Shown: positions 1-8,378 of the stretch, in pieces
Layout of the letters: every line of letters begins with the position of its first letter
Numbering within the stretch: position 1 is the first letter of the stretch
Program-made: the position numbers and the translations under genes
Origin: an uncultured Granulosicoccaceae bacterium
GTDB taxonomy: Bacteria; Pseudomonadota; Gammaproteobacteria; Granulosicoccales; Granulosicoccaceae
DNA: 64,000 nucleotides
Reading direction: 5' to 3'
Assembly (NCBI GenBank): GCA_938041955.1
Contig: CALISD010000118.1
Span: 1-64,000 of the forward strand
Notes under the pieces: model-generated
Seen by the model: only the letters and a program-made list of their open reading frames with translations
Database searches by the model: none
Told to the model about the DNA's origin: nothing

Positions 1-210
1 AACTGTAAGCTTCCCATTGGCGGCCAGTGCTGCCAGTGTTCGCATCTTGGAAGTGGAAAGGCCTTGCTCAGCCATAGCTGTCTGTAAGCTTTGATTATAG
101 CGATGCATGATTCGATTCATCAGGTACGGCGCAAATTGCGACAGACCGCGAGCTTCAAGATCTTTGTCAAGTTGGTTTGTTGGATCGAGCTCTTTCTTTT
201 TCAATTTCAC
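1..210 (-). CDS. MarR-family transcriptional regulator, N-terminal part (runs off window start)
   Basis: The minus strand is open from a GTG at 210 to the window edge, giving about 70 residues. The segment reading PYLMNRIMHRYNQSLQ, then a Gly-Leu-Ser turn and LAALAANGKLTV, matches the first helices of MarR dimeric winged-helix repressors up to the start of the DNA-binding helices. An in-frame stop lies just upstream (TAA at 226-228), so GTG at 210 or TTG at 204 are the only reasonable starts; no strong ribosome site is visible. The recognition helix and C-terminus lie outside the window, so the ligand and targets cannot be guessed. Confidence 0.65.
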   Translation of the reverse strand, partial: MKLKKKELDPTNQLDKDLEARGLSQFAPYLMNRIMHRYNQSLQTAMAEQGLSTSKMRTLAALAANGKLTV

Positions 211-482
211 TGGACCTAGCCCGGATTATTCATGGTGTGGCGAGCATATCGCGTAGAGATTTTATTTCACAGCGGATGTCTTCTTACGCCGAATACGTAT
301 TGATATTTGCAAAAGAAATAATTCGCTTTGCGATCAAGCATCAAGGGAGATGCGTCATCATCATGAATAATCTGGGCTAATGTGTGCCACTAAGATAAGA
401 ACGGCGTCGAGTTGAAGCCAATCCGGATTGAGGCTCACCCAACTGAATTTACAGATCAATCACAGACCAGCAAGCGTCAGCA

Positions 483-2309
483 TTAACTATCGGTGTCAAC
501 ATCCAAACCGATCATCCTCATCAGTGCCAGGCCATTACTCTTTCGCGTAACACCTGGTCGAATCTTGTAGTCAAAACTTATTTTTCCATCAATAAACTGA
601 TCTTCAAAGTGAATATTAATTGCGTTGCTTCCCAATGAATCGACTATGCGGGTGAGTGCAAGGTCGTGTGTAGTAACCAGGCCAATGGCGCTGTATTCCA
701 TAAGCTGATGAATAACCCCTTTGGCACCCACCAGTCTGTCATGGGAATTCGTTCCCTGGAGAATTTCGTCCAGCAAAAAAAGCAATGGCGGACCTGCTTT
801 AGCAAGGTCTACTACGCTTTTAAGTCTGGTAATAACCGCATAAAATAACGATGAACCGTCCTGGAGCGAATCATTAGCACGCATGGCACAGCCGATATTA
901 AAACTCGAAAGTTCCAGATGCTGCGCCTGAACAGGCGCGCCACTGGACGCCATTACTGCACCAATGCCGATAGATCGAAGCAGTGTGCTTTTGCCCGACA
1001 TGTTCGAGCCGCTGACCATTACCAATTGCTGATCATCATTCAGGCTGATGTCGTTGGCGACGCGCTCGGTGGCGGGAATCAAAGGATGTGACAGCGCGAG
1101 CGCACTAAATACCGGACTCGGCGATTCCGACAACATAGATGGGTAAGTATTCCCGGGATGCTCAAACCCATGGGTAGCAAGTGAAGACAGCGCCTCGATC
1201 TGCCCGACAGCATCCAGCCAAAGCTCAATATTCTGTCCGACATGTTTACGCCAATGCTCGAGCCGGAAGGCTAGATGGACCGGTATGCCAAACAGAAGAG
1301 CAAATGGCATGAGCAGCTGATTTCTTACACATTGATTAAGTCTCTCTAACAAGTTGTACATCTTACCGATCTGTACCGATGGTATTGATTCAGTGGCTTG
1401 CAGGGGATCTGTTAACTGCTTTAACAAAATGGAGTCGAACTTATTAGGTTCTATAACGCCCAGCACCTGCTTTAGATCCGCAAGTGTTGAACTGATACGT
1501 TGTGCCTGCTGAGCCATTTTTTTGATGGGCCGATAGCAGGAAACATAGAGCGGAATTTCCAACAATATAACCAGTAAAAGAGGCCAGCGCCCATAACCGA
1601 GAGCCCAAATCAACAGAGCCACAACGGCCAGCACGCCAAGAATAGTAGCAAGAACCCGTTGCCACTGTTTTATGGGGTAGTCTTCCTGAATCCAATGCTG
1701 GATATCAATTTTACCTACACCGTTATCCGATACCGCATCGAGCAGTGCTAAGGCTTCGCGAAACTCCAGATGATTGCTTAGCTCTCGAACTGCATCCTGT
1801 CTCAGGGCAACCGTTTGGGCGTCAGCGCGCCGGCTTAACCATTGCGCTAAAGTATCTTCACCTAGCCGAGTTCGTGCGCAACACAGAAATTCATACAGGG
1901 AATCAGAACCAAAAATATCTAAATCAGAAGTGTACGGATGGCTGGCATCAATATAACGGGTTCCAGTTTGCCCTTGCCCTTGCCAGTTACCGACAATGTG
2001 ATCCATCCGGTGCGAGTAGAAACGCTGTGCTTGCTGCACCTTTGCGAGGCGCTTATCTGCCCGTGAGTGCTGCCACACCAGCAATGCAAACATCGCCACC
2101 GGTATCAGCAGCCATTCAAACGCTATGCTCATCTTAATCAAAGAAAACCAGATGATGGCAACTGCGAACAGAAACACCACTGCCCGAGCAGTGGCTAATC
2201 GAGACGACGCGGATTCTGATTCGCTATACTCGGCTTGAAGTTGCGTGAGCTTCGCCTGGTATATTTCGACAGGATCCGCCGTACTTTTTTGTATTTTTTG
2301 TACTTCCAT
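483..2309 (-). CDS. Membrane-anchored MutS-family ATPase
   Basis: 608 residues. The C-terminal third is a MutS-type ABC ATPase: Walker A GSNMSGKST near residue 436, Walker B LLFLLDEILQGTNS near residue 511, and a TTHD switch near residue 545. The N-terminus lacks the MutS mismatch-recognition and connector domains; instead there are hydrophobic segments at about residues 45-80 and another hydrophobic pair near 215-260, followed by a lever/clamp-like helical region. The layout fits the short MutS-like proteins of about 600 residues found in many bacteria, whose role is not established; mismatch repair should not be assumed. The gene stands alone, with 117 bp to the next gene and 272 bp to the MarR gene. 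Confidence 0.85.
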   Translation of the reverse strand: MEVQKIQKSTADPVEIYQAKLTQLQAEYSESESASSRLATARAVVFLFAVAIIWFSLIKMSIAFEWLLIPVAMFALLVWQHSRADKRLAKVQQAQRFYSHRMDHIVGNWQGQGQTGTRYIDASHPYTSDLDIFGSDSLYEFLCCARTRLGEDTLAQWLSRRADAQTVALRQDAVRELSNHLEFREALALLDAVSDNGVGKIDIQHWIQEDYPIKQWQRVLATILGVLAVVALLIWALGYGRWPLLLVILLEIPLYVSCYRPIKKMAQQAQRISSTLADLKQVLGVIEPNKFDSILLKQLTDPLQATESIPSVQIGKMYNLLERLNQCVRNQLLMPFALLFGIPVHLAFRLEHWRKHVGQNIELWLDAVGQIEALSSLATHGFEHPGNTYPSMLSESPSPVFSALALSHPLIPATERVANDISLNDDQQLVMVSGSNMSGKSTLLRSIGIGAVMASSGAPVQAQHLELSSFNIGCAMRANDSLQDGSSLFYAVITRLKSVVDLAKAGPPLLFLLDEILQGTNSHDRLVGAKGVIHQLMEYSAIGLVTTHDLALTRIVDSLGSNAINIHFEDQFIDGKISFDYKIRPGVTRKSNGLALMRMIGLDVDTDS

Positions 2310-2426
2310 AATCCAGGTCAGAAAGCTGCCACAGTTGCGGAGTGCACCGTGTTCTCAGAGGGCCACGAGACCATCCGGCTGGATGGCTAAGCCACTATGA
2401 AGCTATTCTACCGCCAACAGCCATGT

Positions 2427-3119
2427 CTAAAACGGGTATTGCAGCGCTGGTACCCATTTATTCCAAATTGATTCAAGGCGACCGTCCAGTTTTATCTGCG
2501 CAATAGATGCATTGACGGTTTCCGTCAGGTCGTCATTGCCTTTACGCACACCCATGCCCCATGGGTTGCGCGTTTTGACGGTGAAGGCCATGTCGATGTC
2601 GGATGTCTCTGCAATAGGGATTAACGCCACGTCATCATCAACTACTGCATCGACTTCCCCTGATCGCAGTGCACTAAGCATATCGAGGAAGACGTCAGCA
2701 GAACCGCCATCAAAAGCCACCAAAATTGCGTCATCGAAGGTTTTAGCTAGCCGCATATTAGCGCTGTTAGCGATCGCACCGACTCGCTTGCCTGCTAAAC
2801 CGCTTGCTGTTGGTACCGCTTCACCAGCACGCATAATGACTGACTCATTGAAAATCGCGTATGGATCAGTGAAATCCAGAATTTCGAGACGCTCAGGTAT
2901 TATTCCCTGTCCGCACCACACGCCGTCCACGCGGCCTTCAGCTACCGCTGGCAGAAAGTCACTCTAAGGCAGCAAGACCCACTCGAAGTCGAGGCCGCCC
3001 TCGGCAAACACCAGTTCTGCGATATCAGGTTCGAATCCGAATCGGCTGCCATTTTTCTCTGTCCAAAAGAGCGGTTTCGCATTGATCGGGGCACATGCAA
3101 TCTTTAAGCGACAACTCAT
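2427..3119 (-). pseudogene. Family 3 extracellular solute-binding protein, interrupted by an amber codon
   Basis: From ATG at 3119 (preceded at 7 nt by GAGGG, 3127-3131) the frame reads a SBP_bac_3 protein of 230 codons, but codon 52 is TAG (2966-2964). The frame continues without a shift on both sides: FEWVLLP-stop-SDFLPAVAEGRVDGVWCGQ, so a CAG-to-TAG change is the simplest history. Downstream are normal family features: the IPERLEILDFTDPY segment, the GLAGKRVGAIANS hinge and the LRSGEVDAVVDD segment. There is no signal peptide on the visible start, which is odd for a periplasmic binding protein. It follows the gcvT-like gene by 30 bp on the same strand and was probably the last gene of that operon, perhaps sensing or binding the methylated amine. 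A downstream ATG at 2930 could still give a truncated 167-residue product. Confidence 0.8.
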
Positions 3120-3149
3120 TCCGGGTCCCTCAAATGGATGATAATCTGA

Positions 3150-4247
3150 TTAGCTTTGATGGGTCTTGGATTTATCCGGGTCGTATATTGGTATAGCTAC
3201 CACCGTCGCCTCACAGTCAATGTCACCACCCTTGATATGTACATTTGTACCTGGTTTTGCTGCAGTGGGCTCAACATGGCAAAGCGCCAGGGATTTTCCA
3301 AGACGGTGTGAATAGCACGGGCTATTGACTACACCCACGGTCTGTCCGTTCATTATTATTGTTTCTGTTCCATTGACCATATCCGGGTGTGCAATATCGA
3401 GGCAGACGTTGTTGATTTTTTCATTGCCTTTTGCAACCGCCAACGCATCGCAGCCACGATAACCCGACTTTGTCCCGGTGACTGTTAACCCCAGTCCCAC
3501 TTCATATGGAGTGTGATCGGTGGTCATGTCATAACCGTAGAAAAGCAACCCGGCTTCGATACGAACCTTATCCAGAGATGCAAACGAACAAGGCATGACA
3601 CCGGCTGTAACCAGCTTGTCCCAGACATCACCTACATGTTTTTCATCAACAAATACTTCATACCCTCTTTCACCTGAATAGCCGGTACGGGAGATTCTGC
3701 ACGGATGATCAAACAGGGAATACACACCGTGCTGAAAGTAGGCAAGCTTAGCCAGATCGCCATCGCAATGAGTGTTTAGCACCGATAAAGATTCCGGCCC
3801 TTGAACCGAAATGTTGTGCAGTGTGTCGGTGAAACTGACCGAAACCGATTTTCCCTCAGCAGATTCGTTCAATAAGCTCATTGTATCGCCGGAACCGTGC
3901 ACGATCATCCACTCATCATTTCCATTGTTGTACACAATCGCATCGTCTGCCATGGTTCCCTGTTCGGTCAACACGCTTAAATATGCCGCGTTACCCACCG
4001 CTATATTTTGTACCTCCCGAGTCGTGAGATGATTAAGCACTGCAACTGAATCAGTGCCACTAATCAAAACCTTTTTCAACGGCGACATATCAAACATTCC
4101 GACTCGCTCACGAACCGCATCGTGCTCAACGTTAGGATCGCTATGGTAGGACCACGCAGTCCCCATTCCATTCCAGTCTTCTAAACCGGACCCAAGTGTT
4201 GTGTGGCGGGATGCAAGTGCCGATGTGCGACTGAGTTCTTTTGTCAT
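3150..4247 (-). CDS. GcvT-like aminomethyltransferase / THF-dependent demethylase
   Basis: 365 residues, the usual length of the GcvT fold. The GcvT start is recognisable (HSDPNVEHDAVRERVGMFDMS), as is the RTGYSGERGYEVFV motif at about residue 190 and KSGYRGCDAL after it. Such proteins pass a one-carbon unit from an amine or sulfonium donor to tetrahydrofolate. It starts 15 bp after the stop of the MttB-type methyltransferase gene, with AGGAATC before the ATG. MttB plus a GcvT-like partner suggests the methyl group of a quaternary or tertiary amine ends up on THF. True glycine cleavage is unlikely because gcvH and gcvP are absent. The substrate is unknown. Confidence 0.85.
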   Translation of the reverse strand: MTKELSRTSALASRHTTLGSGLEDWNGMGTAWSYHSDPNVEHDAVRERVGMFDMSPLKKVLISGTDSVAVLNHLTTREVQNIAVGNAAYLSVLTEQGTMADDAIVYNNGNDEWMIVHGSGDTMSLLNESAEGKSVSVSFTDTLHNISVQGPESLSVLNTHCDGDLAKLAYFQHGVYSLFDHPCRISRTGYSGERGYEVFVDEKHVGDVWDKLVTAGVMPCSFASLDKVRIEAGLLFYGYDMTTDHTPYEVGLGLTVTGTKSGYRGCDALAVAKGNEKINNVCLDIAHPDMVNGTETIIMNGQTVGVVNSPCYSHRLGKSLALCHVEPTAAKPGTNVHIKGGDIDCEATVVAIPIYDPDKSKTHQS

Positions 4248-4262
4248 TGAGATTCCTGATTG

Positions 4263-5813
4263 CTAGTACCATTCGTCGGGCATTGAGGACTTTCGTTCCG
4301 CAATGAATTCTTTCAAGTTTTCGTTAACTGTATCTTCGATCTGTGGCTTTACATAGCTATCCAACATAGCTTTATACACAGCGTTAGCACGTTGCTCAGC
4401 TGTCAGTGCACCGTTTTCAATCCAGGTTTCGAACGGACCGGCATCGGGCAGAAGTGACTCATAATTGGCTGTGGCAAAGTGTCTCATCGTATGTTTTGTG
4501 GATAGAAAATTATCACCCGGTCCGGTTTCGCCGTAAGATGCAAGAGATAGCGACTCATCATCTACATCTATGCCCTGCATTAGCTTCATCATGGCCCCAC
4601 AATTGTCCAGGTCCATAATAAATTTTTCATAAGACATCGTTAGACCCCCTTCAAGCCAGCCGGCTGCGTGCCATACCTGATGTGTGCCGGAAATCATCGT
4701 AGACCACATGGCATTGGTGCTATCCATCATGGCCTGACCATCAGGCGTATTGGAGGCGGTAATCTGGCCGCCACCTGATCGAACGGGAACCCCCAGACGA
4801 CGACCAAGTTGAGATAGTGTCATGGTTGCTAAATTGGCTTCAGGGGTTCCGAAAGTGAGAGAACCGGTACGAAGATTCATGGTTGAATGAAAAGAGCCGA
4901 GCACTGCCGGGCAACCGGGGCGCACCAACTGCGCCAAAGCAATACCTACCATTGCCTCTGCCAGCGTTTGTGCGCACACAGCGCTCATGCTTACCGGGCC
5001 CATGGCTCCAGCGAAGATAGCTGGTGACACACAAACGCATTGGTTAGCCTGAGCGTAGATGCGTAAAGCACCGGACATGGTGCTGTCATAAACAAAAGGT
5101 GAATTGACGTTAATGTTGCCTTGCATGACCGCATTGGATTCCATAAACGATTTGCCATAGACAATTCTGGCCATGTCAATTGAGTCCTGAGCACGCAATA
5201 GTGAGGTGACACTGCCCATAAACGGTTTGGTCGTCAGGTGCAGATGCGCATAGACCATATCAAGATGGCGCTTGTTAACCGGTACGTCAGTTGGTTCACA
5301 AACGGTGCCTCCGGAATGATGAAGATACGGAGTAAGGTAAGTGAGTTTTACGAAATTGTGGAAGTCTTCAAGTGTTGCATATCGTCGACCATTGTCCATA
5401 TCAGACACAAATGGTGAGCCATAACCGGGCATTAGAATGACATGCTCCCCACCAAGATTCACAGTGTGATTTTCGTTGCGACTGTGTAGCTTGAATTCGC
5501 TCGGCGCAGTGGAGCATAAATGACGCGCCAATCCGTTTTCAAACCTGATGAGCTCGCCTTCAATCGTTGCACCGGCTTCACGAAAGAGTTCGATGGCCAC
5601 TGAATCCCCACGAAACTCAACGCCGGTATTTTCAAGCAACCAATCCGCTTGTTGTTCAAGCTTGATCAAAGATTCAACGCTGAGCAGTTCGTATGCTGGT
5701 ATATGTCGTTGATGATCAACAGCGGGCTGGCAAGCGTCCCTCGTGGTTTTGCGTGATTTACGGCCACGCCTTCTTGCTCTGTTCTGTGTGGGCGCTGGCT
5801 CTCGGGTTAGCAT
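4263..5813 (-). CDS. MttB-family (trimethylamine methyltransferase superfamily) methyltransferase, non-pyrrolysine type
   Basis: 516 residues along an uninterrupted frame. The Arg/Lys-rich N-terminus (RRRGRKSRKTTR) is common in proteobacterial members. Family features include the FEHD-less segment ADWLLENTGVEF, a MPGYGSPFVSD loop, the SGALRIYAQANQC helix, and Gly-rich AMGPVSM and RSGGGQITASN segments. Archaeal MttB has an in-frame amber codon read as pyrrolysine; this gene has none, so it belongs to the MtgB-like non-Pyl branch that demethylates glycine betaine, proline betaine, carnitine or related compounds. It is first in an operon with the GcvT-like gene and a binding-protein pseudogene, and divergent from a LysR gene 131 bp away. 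The precise substrate cannot be read from sequence. Confidence 0.88.
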   Translation of the reverse strand: MLTREPAPTQNRARRRGRKSRKTTRDACQPAVDHQRHIPAYELLSVESLIKLEQQADWLLENTGVEFRGDSVAIELFREAGATIEGELIRFENGLARHLCSTAPSEFKLHSRNENHTVNLGGEHVILMPGYGSPFVSDMDNGRRYATLEDFHNFVKLTYLTPYLHHSGGTVCEPTDVPVNKRHLDMVYAHLHLTTKPFMGSVTSLLRAQDSIDMARIVYGKSFMESNAVMQGNINVNSPFVYDSTMSGALRIYAQANQCVCVSPAIFAGAMGPVSMSAVCAQTLAEAMVGIALAQLVRPGCPAVLGSFHSTMNLRTGSLTFGTPEANLATMTLSQLGRRLGVPVRSGGGQITASNTPDGQAMMDSTNAMWSTMISGTHQVWHAAGWLEGGLTMSYEKFIMDLDNCGAMMKLMQGIDVDDESLSLASYGETGPGDNFLSTKHTMRHFATANYESLLPDAGPFETWIENGALTAEQRANAVYKAMLDSYVKPQIEDTVNENLKEFIAERKSSMPDEWY

Positions 5814-5865
5814 GACACTACTTCTCGATCGTTCAAGTTATATAGAGCGGAAGATTCGGTATGAC

Positions 5866-5880
5866 TGGTTAGTCTAACCA
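5866..5880. promoter_or_regulatory. Palindrome TGGTTAG-T-CTAACCA, candidate LysR operator
   Basis: A perfect 7-bp inverted repeat with one central base lies in the 131-bp gap between the divergent methyltransferase and LysR genes. Its symmetric half-sites and position are what one expects of a LysR-type recognition site; GcvA-type regulators bind CTAAT-like half-sites, which this resembles. Assignment to the adjacent LysR protein is inference. Confidence 0.5.
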
Positions 5881-5912
5881 GAAAGCAAGTACTTAAAAAT
5901 CGAAATATTTTG

Positions 5913-5945
5913 TACCTACCGTTTAACTATGTTAAACGGTAGGTA
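5913..5945. promoter_or_regulatory. Perfect 15-bp inverted repeat overlapping the lysR start codon
   Basis: TACCTACCGTTTAAC, the spacer TAT, and its exact reverse complement end on the first base of the ATG at 5945. The right arm contains the only plausible ribosome site (GGTAGG). In RNA this would form a 15-bp hairpin burying the ribosome site; as DNA it would be a high-affinity autoregulatory site. Either reading implies tight control of the regulator's own synthesis. Confidence 0.7.
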
Positions 5946-6811
5946 TGCATTTCAGACATCACAATCAATTGCGTGTTTTTACCATCGTTGCCCAATTCGG
6001 AAGTATTTCTGCCGCCAGTAATCATTTGAACCTCACTAAAGGGGCTGTTAGTCAGCAGATTCGTCAACTGGAAATCGCACTGGGTTTTAGTATGTTTGAA
6101 CGCTTACCACGAGGTATCTCACTGACGGCCAAGGGTCAGGAACTTCTACTTTCGGCGAATCTGGGCTATGGAAATATTGAAGACAAAATCAGTAGTCTGC
6201 AGCGCTCAGAATCCCGGGCACTGACAGTCGGTGTCACCACATATTTTGCTTCTCGATGGCTGTCACCGCGGTTAATGGATTTTTTGCAGCAACATCCGAA
6301 TATCCAATTGCGGATACAACCGATGATCGAATTAACAGATTTGCAAAACAGCGGTATTGACCTGGCAATTCGCTGGGGTGATGGCAATTGGAATGATATC
6401 GAAACATCGTTATTGTTTCATTGTCCGGCATGGCCGTGCGGCAATACCGCCGTTAATGCTCTGGTGGGGAGTAAAGGCCTGGAGTATGTATTAACACATA
6501 CAACACTATTGCACGACAGTGAAAACAGCAGCGCCTGGCAAGCGTGGTTTCTGGCAGCCGGCTTTGCCTACCACAACCCGGAAAATACACTGATTATTCC
6601 CGATCCGAATGTGCGTGTGCAAGCAGTTATTGATGGTCAGGGAATCGCACTTAATGATGCACTGGTTGAACAGGAACAACGCATCGGGAAATTACACCGT
6701 CTCTGCGACGCCGAGCTGGATAACTATGGGTATTATCTGGCTTGGCCAAAATCCACACATGTTAATACAGACGTTTTGGCACTATCCGGTTGGCTTCAAT
6801 GCCAGGTGTAG
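5945..6811 (+). CDS. LysR-family transcriptional regulator (GcvA-like)
   Basis: 288 residues. Residues 1-60 form the usual winged helix: FTIVAQFGSISAASNHLNLTKGAVSQQIRQLEIALGFSMFER. The rest is a periplasmic-binding-like effector domain with the IDLAIRWGDGNW segment seen in GcvA-type regulators. It is divergent from the MttB/GcvT operon and therefore the natural candidate to control it, probably with the methylated substrate or a one-carbon intermediate as coinducer (inference). The start is embedded in a perfect inverted repeat and another palindrome sits 65 bp upstream. Confidence 0.9.
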   Translation: MHFRHHNQLRVFTIVAQFGSISAASNHLNLTKGAVSQQIRQLEIALGFSMFERLPRGISLTAKGQELLLSANLGYGNIEDKISSLQRSESRALTVGVTTYFASRWLSPRLMDFLQQHPNIQLRIQPMIELTDLQNSGIDLAIRWGDGNWNDIETSLLFHCPAWPCGNTAVNALVGSKGLEYVLTHTTLLHDSENSSAWQAWFLAAGFAYHNPENTLIIPDPNVRVQAVIDGQGIALNDALVEQEQRIGKLHRLCDAELDNYGYYLAWPKSTHVNTDVLALSGWLQCQV

Positions 6812-7068
6812 CTATTTTATTCAATACGTTCACTAAAACCTTAGGGAAAAGTATGAGGCTTATCCTTACACTGACGCGTGCGAGGTGTTAAATGTGATTC
6901 ATAGTGAGGCTGAAACTGAGGTTCGCTAGCTGTGCAAGAAAAGCCTACTCTAATAATGAGTTTTCCTCTGCATTCCGGGTTAGCTATAGTTTTCTATTAT
7001 TGATTTTGTACTAGTTATTATTATTTACGACCTAGTATATCGCCATTACATGAAGAGATCAGAGACCT

Positions 7069-7440
7069 ATGACTATACTGGACACACCCATTTCATTTAT
7101 TGCAACCGTCAATTCTGTCGAATCCCGTAATTTTTATGAGACGGTACTGAGCCTGAAGTGCCTGTCAGACGATCCGTTCGCGCTGGTATTTGATCTTGGG
7201 GCCAGCACTTTGCGAATTCAAAAAGTGGAGTCAGTCCCCGCAGTGAACCACACCGTTCTTGGTTGGAAAGTGGTCGACATTCGAAAGTGTGTTGCCGAGC
7301 TATCGGCTAGGGGAGTTCAGTTTCAGAGATTCTCACAGCTACCTCAAGACGAATTGGGTGTCTGGTCGGCACCGGGCGGCGCGTCAGTTGCCTGGTTTAA
7401 CGATCCCGATGGAAATACATTATCACTTACAGAATCATAA
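7069..7440 (+). CDS. VOC-superfamily (glyoxalase/bleomycin-resistance fold) protein
   Basis: 123 residues, the length of a single VOC module pair. It starts with the typical first strand and helix, ISFIATVNSVESRNFYETVLSL, and ends with the metal-binding strand AWFNDPDGNTLSLTE. The last Glu-containing strand and the FNDPDGN turn are hallmarks of this fold. Members include isomerases, dioxygenases and resistance proteins, so the reaction cannot be assigned. It is convergent with the RidA gene (31 bp between stops) and 257 bp after lysR; nothing notable is seen in that gap. Confidence 0.85.
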   Translation: MTILDTPISFIATVNSVESRNFYETVLSLKCLSDDPFALVFDLGASTLRIQKVESVPAVNHTVLGWKVVDIRKCVAELSARGVQFQRFSQLPQDELGVWSAPGGASVAWFNDPDGNTLSLTES

Positions 7441-7471
7441 GCTGTTTCAACGGTTTTAATCCTGAATTTCT

Positions 7472-7876
7472 CTATTTATCGGGCTTTAATACCGCTGTCG
7501 CTTCAATTTCAATTAAAGCGTCATCTTCAATGAGACCCGCCACTACGACCATGGTCATTGCAGGAAAATGCCTGTCTAATACACGACGATAAACTTCACC
7601 TACTTCTTTTTGTCGCGCCGCATATTCTTTCTTGTCTATGACAAACCATGTTAGCCGTGTGATATCGGTGACCGATCCACCGGCATGTTCAACAACAGCC
7701 ACTATATTTCTTAGTGTTTGTTCCATTTGTCCGATAAAGTCATGGCTTTCAAACACCTGATCTGCATTCCAGCCAATTTGGCCGCCTATAAAAAGCAATC
7801 CGTCTTCGGTTAATACACCATTGGCGTATCCTTTTGCCTTTGCCCAGCCATCAGGTTGGATTACTACAGTTGACAC
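7472..7876 (-). CDS. RidA/YjgF-family enamine/imine deaminase
   Basis: 134 residues of the YjgF/YER057c/UK114 fold. LLFIGGQIGWNADQ, the FIGQMEQTLRNIVAVVEHAGGSVTDI helix and the C-terminal LIEDDALIEIEATAVL strand are family signatures. RidA proteins hydrolyse reactive enamines and imines. The start overlaps the end of the thioesterase gene by 13 bp, so it belongs to the anthranilate operon. Dearomatised anthraniloyl-CoA is a cyclic enamine, so this protein may speed release of ammonia from a pathway intermediate (inference). The canonical active-site Arg at the 'NGR' position is not obvious, so the substrate may differ from 2-aminoacrylate. Confidence 0.88.
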   Translation of the reverse strand: MSTVVIQPDGWAKAKGYANGVLTEDGLLFIGGQIGWNADQVFESHDFIGQMEQTLRNIVAVVEHAGGSVTDITRLTWFVIDKKEYAARQKEVGEVYRRVLDRHFPAMTMVVVAGLIEDDALIEIEATAVLKPDK

Positions 7877-8280
7877 TGGTCATCTCCTTGCAAATTAGTT
7901 TCCAGAGCCCGACGCAATGCATCAGGCCATGGTTTTGGTATTCCGGACTCATTGACAAAAACCAAAGTTAAGCTTGCAATGAATCGAAGTTGTTCTTCGC
8001 AGGTGGTTGCAATGCTGAGATCAACGCTCGAACGTCCCAATCGGGTTACTTTAAGCCCTATCGCCAGCTGATCTCCGTGCCTGCTTGGAGCTGAGAAATT
8101 AGCATTGATTTGTACTGTCGGGACGCCGCCTGTTTGGAGAATTTGAACAAACGAATGTTTCAGCTTACGTTCAAAGAAATCTTCGACGGTATCATTTATC
8201 ATTTCAAAGTATCGGGGGTAGAAAACAATACCCGCGGGGTCACAATGTTTGAACAGTACCTTTTGATCGTATTGAAACAT
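7864..8280 (-). CDS. 4HBT-type hotdog acyl-CoA thioesterase
   Basis: 138 residues. The N-terminus VLFKHCDPAGIVFYPRYFEMINDTVEDFFE is the 4-hydroxybenzoyl-CoA thioesterase motif, with the catalytic Asp in HCDPAGIVFYPRY. Its role is probably release of CoA from an aromatic or dearomatised acyl-CoA, as a safety valve or final step of the anthraniloyl-CoA pathway. It is separated from the CoA-ligase stop by 98 bp and overlaps the RidA start by 13 bp, implying translational coupling of the last two genes. Confidence 0.88.
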   Translation of the reverse strand: MFQYDQKVLFKHCDPAGIVFYPRYFEMINDTVEDFFERKLKHSFVQILQTGGVPTVQINANFSAPSRHGDQLAIGLKVTRLGRSSVDLSIATTCEEQLRFIASLTLVFVNESGIPKPWPDALRRALETNLQGDDQCQL

Positions 8281-8378
8281 GAATTACACGCCCAACAACA
8301 ATTGAAATTGATGATTCAAACTACCTTCCCGTAATAAGTTATAAGAAATACACTGGTTAAACAAATATCCCACATAGA

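Noticed and set aside
483-2309. True MutS mismatch-repair protein
   Set aside because: Mismatch-recognition and connector domains are missing and hydrophobic segments are present at the N-terminus.
2964-2966. Pyrrolysine-coding amber codon
   Set aside because: The neighbouring MttB-family gene has no in-frame TAG and no pyl genes are seen; nonsense mutation is simpler.
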